Source: Capronia americana (taxonomy: Eukaryota; Ascomycota; Eurotiomycetes; Chaetothyriales; Herpotrichiellaceae). Taken from it: DNA of 64,000 nucleotides. Shown here one piece after another: positions 61,554 to 64,000 of this stretch. Every line of letters starts with the position of its first letter. Position 1 is the stretch's first letter. The stretch covers positions 1,860,001-1,924,000 of the forward strand of contig JADWQD010000004.1 of the NCBI GenBank assembly GCA_016110215.1, given 5' to 3'. A program made the position numbers and the translations under genes. The notes below the pieces were generated by a model. That model did no database searches, had not been told where the DNA came from, and saw nothing but the letters and a program-made list of their open reading frames with translations.

Positions 61554-64000
61554 TCATTGACGACTCGCTCCACGCAGCAACATGACTGCATTGCGAAGGA
61601 GTCCTGCAGCCTCGTGCAACAGCTCCCACCTCGAATTTCGAAAGGCCGTCTCCAAGATGGTCAAGACGCCAACGACATTGTTCCTGCCGTCCTTGATCGT
61701 CTCCAGCTGCTGCGGCGTCTTCACGGCACCGACCGTCTGCAAGAACGCATGAGCATCCTTGACGACCATTTCGACCTGGAACTCGCTACCATCGTGGGCC
61801 ATGTTGAGCATCGACTGGTTGGAACCGTGGGAGAGTGTCGAGGCGGCTCCTGGTGAAGTGTCGGGTTGCAGCAGGCTCGGAAATGGTCTGAGAACCCCGT
61901 CCAAGGCGAATCCATACGACCAGACGACCAGCGCGGCAAAGTAGAGTGCCCACGGTCTCATCATCAGGTAGTCCTCGCGCGCGTTGTACGTCTTCCTCGA
62001 CCCACCCCTGCCTGGTAGGATGACCGACCTCAGGAGCTGCAAGGCATGGAAGACTCCAACTCTTGCGCTTGGACCTTTGGCCCAGTCGAAAAGCTTGCAT
62101 TTGACCCTCTCGTAGTCGGCATTTGTGACCACTTTGCCAAAGAGCCTCCTGATGCCGGCGAAGATCTGGCAGTCGAAAATATCCGCGTTCATCGCGATGC
62201 GGCTGAGATGGTACAGGCAATCGGCCGTGTGCGCCATGTCTTCTTCGCCAGACACCCCCTCGCTTTTCTGCCACGGAAGCGCCGCCCGGCGCATATACTC
62301 GAAATTCTCGTCGAAATCCTTCTTCCAGAAATCAAATGCCTTGGTCAGGGGAGTCCTCCAGCCGTCGGGGACACCCATGGTCTGCGACACACCGAGGCTG
62401 GAAACCTGAAGATCCCGCTGGTTCATATGCCACGATACGGATAGCAGGCCCGCCATGAGGATCATCCTACCAAAGTTGTTTGTGCGGACTTTGCGACCGG
62501 TCAGAATCTTCTTCAAGCCATCCAAAAACGTCGTTGGCTTGATGCCGTTGGCATGCAGACTAGCTTCCACGCGGCCCACCTCGGCAGCAGAGGTAGCTGA
62601 CCACAGCGCATCGTCGCACGGTAGAGGAAGGCGGATCTCGTGGACAACCATCATCGCCGCATGCCCGAACATGGTCGCGTGAACGGCGTCGAGATAGAAG
62701 GCTGCATAAGCTGCACGTCGTGTTGCTTCTGCGATAATCCACCTTCCCCACCATTCCTCCGGAGTTGATGGCGCCCGCGACGAATCCTGGGTCGCGGTCT
62801 CGACGAGGGCCGTCCCGCGTCGCATCAGATTTATCGTGGTCGCATAGTGAATATGCGCGCGCTCGTGCAGCATCCTGGTCGCGTTCATCTTTTCATAGAT
62901 CTCGAGCAGGATCAGTGTCTGGAAGACCCAGAGCTTCGCCGGCGGATGAAAATCGCCATGCATGAACACCTGCCAGCGCAAGTGCCACGCGATGAAGGTG
63001 GCCAGTCGAGCAGCCGCATCCGTCACCGCTCGACCGTGGGCCTTGTTGAGGAAGGCAGCCCCAATAGCCATCACTGCGAGCAGGAGATACTCATGGATTT
63101 CATCCGCGGAGAAAGTAGGCTGGTGGAGGATGGGCATCTGGGCGTGGAAGTGGTACCAGTAAGAGCCGATATAATGCTGCATGGATCTGATACTGAGAAC
63201 ATGCTCCTCTGCATCCAAGTTACCCTGGAATATCTGTTCCCTGAGCTGTCGGACGAAGGGATTGTCAGCCTCACTGAAGCGGAGTTCCATCAATGAAATC
63301 AAGGATTTCCGCTTCGCGTGCGACAGCAGTGTGCTGTCGCTGGAAAGCTCGGGTAGTTTGGTAACCGCTTCGGACTGCTGGTGTCCCATAGGGTAGGTGG
63401 CGTCCAGCCCTGGTTCGGCGAAGTAGTTGGAGTACACTGCATTGCCGAAGGTGTCGGTAAACCCAAGGGCCCCATTAGTACCTATTGAGAAGGGAGCGGA
63501 GTGGAATGCGCTGGAGTCTTCAAAAAGCCAGGCAGCGAACTCGTCCCGGACGGACAGAGGCGAATCGTTCAAGGTCTGGTCTCCTAGACCGGGCAGCGGG
63601 TACGTCGCCGAAGCACAGTCAGGTACCTGTTGGTCAGTGATTGTGGGAATTCTGGAACTGCTTGAAAGAGTTCTCGTCCTATTCAAGACAGAAGGGTTCA
63701 GGTTATCGAATACGTTGTCAAGGATTCCAGACGGTCTTTGAGTGGCTGAGGATGAGCCTGTGGATGTCTCTGCTTGACTCCGATTGCCGGACTGCACAGG
63801 AGGCTGCAGAACAGCATGGAGATCGTGCTGTGTAGGCGGCTGTTGGAAAGCTTCCGCGGGCAGATGGCTCCTTGTGTCATTTGTATCGGTCACGTTTTGG
63901 TCGATAATGGCCTGCAGGTTGGTAACTTTGAAAGTGGAATCCGTCGAAAAAGCTGTGCGACCTAGAGGAGGCGACTGCAACGCACCCGAGACAGCCCTCG
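61554..64000 (-). CDS. Fungal_trans-domain transcription factor, 5' end beyond the window
   Basis: The frame stays open from the stop at 61554 to the right edge, giving at least 815 residues. The first in-window Met-like codon is TTG, so the true start lies outside. A Ser/Thr/Gln-rich linker (first 250 residues) leads to a fungal_trans domain with H-F-H-A-Q-M-P-I-L-H-Q-P-T-F and A-E-A-T-R-R-A-A-Y-A-A-F-Y-L-D. A long helical C terminus follows. This layout is typical of C2H2 or Zn2Cys6 regulators whose DNA-binding fingers are at the missing N terminus. It follows the DgoD-like gene on the same strand side and may regulate the sugar-acid genes (inference). Confidence 0.85.
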   Translation of the reverse strand, partial: RAVSGALQSPPLGRTAFSTDSTFKVTNLQAIIDQNVTDTNDTRSHLPAEAFQQPPTQHDLHAVLQPPVQSGNRSQAETSTGSSSATQRPSGILDNVFDNLNPSVLNRTRTLSSSSRIPTITDQQVPDCASATYPLPGLGDQTLNDSPLSVRDEFAAWLFEDSSAFHSAPFSIGTNGALGFTDTFGNAVYSNYFAEPGLDATYPMGHQQSEAVTKLPELSSDSTLLSHAKRKSLISLMELRFSEADNPFVRQLREQIFQGNLDAEEHVLSIRSMQHYIGSYWYHFHAQMPILHQPTFSADEIHEYLLLAVMAIGAAFLNKAHGRAVTDAAARLATFIAWHLRWQVFMHGDFHPPAKLWVFQTLILLEIYEKMNATRMLHERAHIHYATTINLMRRGTALVETATQDSSRAPSTPEEWWGRWIIAEATRRAAYAAFYLDAVHATMFGHAAMMVVHEIRLPLPCDDALWSATSAAEVGRVEASLHANGIKPTTFLDGLKKILTGRKVRTNNFGRMILMAGLLSVSWHMNQRDLQVSSLGVSQTMGVPDGWRTPLTKAFDFWKKDFDENFEYMRRAALPWQKSEGVSGEEDMAHTADCLYHLSRIAMNADIFDCQIFAGIRRLFGKVVTNADYERVKCKLFDWAKGPSARVGVFHALQLLRSVILPGRGGSRKTYNAREDYLMMRPWALYFAALVVWSYGFALDGVLRPFPSLLQPDTSPGAASTLSHGSNQSMLNMAHDGSEFQVEMVVKDAHAFLQTVGAVKTPQQLETIKDGRNNVVGVLTILETAFRNSRWELLHEAAGLLRNAVMLLRGASRQ

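Overview
The window is nuclear DNA from a filamentous ascomycete (Pezizomycotina). The evidence is short spliceosomal introns (about 45-180 nt, mostly GTRNGT...CTRAY...YAG), Zn2Cys6 and fungal_trans regulators, RTA1, SPX-RING, JJJ1 and POM152 genes, and monocistronic genes on both strands separated by 0.15-1.5 kb. The mix of genes would suit Eurotiomycetes such as Chaetothyriales, but the species cannot be fixed from sequence alone. I rebuilt 28 protein genes, most by splicing exons by eye, and found no rRNA, convincing tRNA, CRISPR array or intact transposon.

Left part, about 1-33.7 kb, is mostly housekeeping-like. In order: a diverged arginyl-tRNA synthetase-like protein with a very long acidic tail (minus), a predicted membrane protein (minus), a possible tiny Cys-rich protein (minus), nucleoporin POM152 (minus), a UCH37-type deubiquitinase and an FBXO21-like F-box protein (both plus), a 2-oxoglutarate/Fe(II) oxygenase-like protein (minus), guanine deaminase (plus), an APC-type permease (minus), a nucleoside hydrolase (plus), an unrecognised 470-aa protein (minus), the JJJ1 co-chaperone (minus), an SPX-RING protein (plus) and an uncharacterised fungal protein (plus). 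Guanine deaminase, permease and nucleoside hydrolase form a small nucleobase/nucleoside salvage group, with GATA-factor-like sites between the last two.

Right part, about 33.7-64 kb, is accessory and rich in catabolic enzymes and regulators. It holds a gene-poor 1.5-kb stretch with a coding-like relic, RTA1, a Zn2Cys6 regulator, a PhnB/VOC-fold protein and a beta-hydroxyacid dehydrogenase. Next comes a putative aromatic module: FAD monooxygenase, vanillyl-alcohol-oxidase-type flavoprotein and a C2H2/C2HC/Zn2Cys6 regulator. After that are a divergent pair (cytochrome-b2-type alpha-hydroxyacid dehydrogenase and ketopantoate-reductase-type enzyme) and a putative sugar-acid module: allantoate-family MFS transporter, KduD-like SDR, DgoD-like galactonate dehydratase and a fungal_trans regulator that runs off the right edge.

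The observations most worth following are these. The ArgRS-like protein has lost key residues of both class I signature motifs and carries about 445 extra acidic residues. The nucleoside hydrolase has an 8-nt micro-exon that restores its active-site motif. Three palindromic repeats with compensatory changes lie at 22.03-22.28 kb. Two catabolic gene groups occupy the right half.
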